Assembly (NCBI GenBank): GCA_947629685.1
Contig: CANREP010000020.1
Span: 1-34,893 of the forward strand
Length of the DNA: 34,893 nucleotides
Direction of reading: 5' to 3'
DNA from: an uncultured Phascolarctobacterium sp.
Lineage (GTDB): Bacteria > Bacillota > Negativicutes > Acidaminococcales > Acidaminococcaceae
This document shows positions 34,120 through 34,893 of this stretch, in pieces. Position 1 is the first letter of the stretch. Every line of letters begins with the position of its first letter. The notes below the pieces were generated by a model. The model did not search any database and was not told where the DNA came from. It saw only the letters and a list, made by a program, of their open reading frames with translations. A program made the position numbers and the translations under genes.

Positions 34120-34893
34120 ATGAGCTGGATTACCTGGCTGTGTCCGGGCATCAATATCAAACGCTGGCTGCTGCTTTTTGCGGTGGGCGTTCTGATGTGT
34201 GCCTTGGGACTGGCGTTTTTCTTTAATTATCAGATCATGGGGACGGCGGAAGAACTGCTGTTCCAGATGACCTATATGACTACGGGCCGTTATTCCAACG
34301 GCTTAATCATGCTGGCAGGCGGCATTTTACTGCTGCTGGGTTTCGGGGTGATGATTTACGGCACCAGGCGGATGATTTTTTCCGTGGTAGGCGCGGTCAT
34401 CCCCGATAAGAACGGCTCGCTGATGGAAACCATCTTCATCCAGCGTAAGCTGACCAGAGGACCTGCTATCACCGTAGTAGGCGGCGGTACGGGCCTTTCT
34501 ACGCTGCTGCGCGGCATGAAATATATTACCAATAACTGTACGGCAGTAGTAACATCTGCCGATGACGGCGGTTCTTCCGGCCGTCTGCGTAAGGAACTGG
34601 GCATTATCCCGCCCGGCGACCTGCGCAACTGTCTCACGGCGCTGGCTGACCGTGAGCCCCTTATGGAAAGACTGATGCAGTACCGTTTTCAGGGCGATTC
34701 GCCGCTGGCCGGACACTGCTTCGGCAATCTTTTTATCGCCGCTATGGCGCAGGCTGAGGGCGGCATGGAAGAAGGGTTGGACGCTACCAGCCAGATTCTC
34801 AAGGTGCGCGGCAAGGTTGTGCCTTCCACGCTGGAAAATATCCAGCTGCAGGCAGAAATGAACGACGGCACGCTGGTGCTGGGCGAATCGGAA
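34120..34893 (+). CDS. yvcK: Gluconeogenesis factor YvcK, N-terminal part (partial)
   Basis: The frame from ATG 34120 stays open for 258 codons to the window end. Two hydrophobic spans lie in the first 85 residues (WLLLFAVGVLMCALGLAFFF and LIMLAGGILLLLGFGVMIYG). They are followed by the YvcK/CofD-like domain: VVGGGTGLSTLLRGMK near 125, TSADDGGSSGRLRKELG and PPGDLRNCLTALAD. YvcK binds UDP-sugars and supports growth on gluconeogenic carbon and cell-wall synthesis. The start follows CGGAGG, 12 bases after rapZ. The membrane anchor is absent from B. subtilis YvcK but is seen in some other Firmicutes. Confidence 0.93.
   Translation, partial: MSWITWLCPGINIKRWLLLFAVGVLMCALGLAFFFNYQIMGTAEELLFQMTYMTTGRYSNGLIMLAGGILLLLGFGVMIYGTRRMIFSVVGAVIPDKNGSLMETIFIQRKLTRGPAITVVGGGTGLSTLLRGMKYITNNCTAVVTSADDGGSSGRLRKELGIIPPGDLRNCLTALADREPLMERLMQYRFQGDSPLAGHCFGNLFIAAMAQAEGGMEEGLDATSQILKVRGKVVPSTLENIQLQAEMNDGTLVLGESE

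Overview
The window reads as a chromosomal segment of a low-to-mid-GC Firmicute. The Zn-ribbon forms of S14 and L36, the S10-spc-alpha gene order, the ecfA1-ecfA2-ecfT-truA-rplM-rpsI order, strong AGGAGG ribosome binding sites and the rapZ-yvcK pair all fit Firmicutes. The amino-acid catabolic genes in the middle make Negativicutes (an Acidaminococcaceae-like, amino-acid-fermenting anaerobe) my best guess. That placement is inference, not a database result.

Layout. Bases 1-76 are the end of tuf, followed by a hairpin and a structured S10-operon leader. Bases 248-14538 are one unbroken S10-spc-alpha superoperon: 25 ribosomal protein genes from rpsJ to rplQ, with secY, adk, infA and rpoA. The methionine aminopeptidase gene map, often found between adk and infA, is absent. 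Two tandem terminators close the block. Bases 14733-18708 carry a MATE exporter, a tandem HD-domain protein and a glutamate dehydrogenase. Bases 19188-23920 form a complete branched-chain amino-acid ABC operon (livKHMGF) with a strong promoter and an intra-operon hairpin after livK. Bases 24017-27268 are the energy-coupling module of an ECF vitamin transporter plus truA. Bases 27407-28260 are rplM-rpsI behind a near-consensus promoter and a probable L13 leader.

The last part is accessory or housekeeping. A gene-poor stretch with an orphan terminator hairpin is followed by an unrecognised 93-residue protein and, on the minus strand, a 66-residue secreted Cys/His/Tyr-rich mini-protein with its own consensus promoter. 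Next come a split chromate-transporter pair with a second MATE exporter, then a lone bioB whose promoter is flanked by two inverted copies of a BirA-like operator, and finally rapZ and the first 258 codons of yvcK.

How it fits together. The ribosomal genes, gdhA and livK share a strongly biased codon choice (GCT, CGT, GGT), which suggests that amino-acid uptake and glutamate oxidation are expressed at very high level. About 9.5 kb of amino-acid and efflux genes sit inside the otherwise conserved rplQ-to-ecfA1 junction. No CRISPR array, tRNA, rRNA, insertion sequence or prophage gene was recognised. The most novel-looking items are the paired biotin operators, the secreted mini-protein, the tandem HD protein with a degenerate first half, and a terminator whose 3' arm doubles as the -35 box of the next operon.
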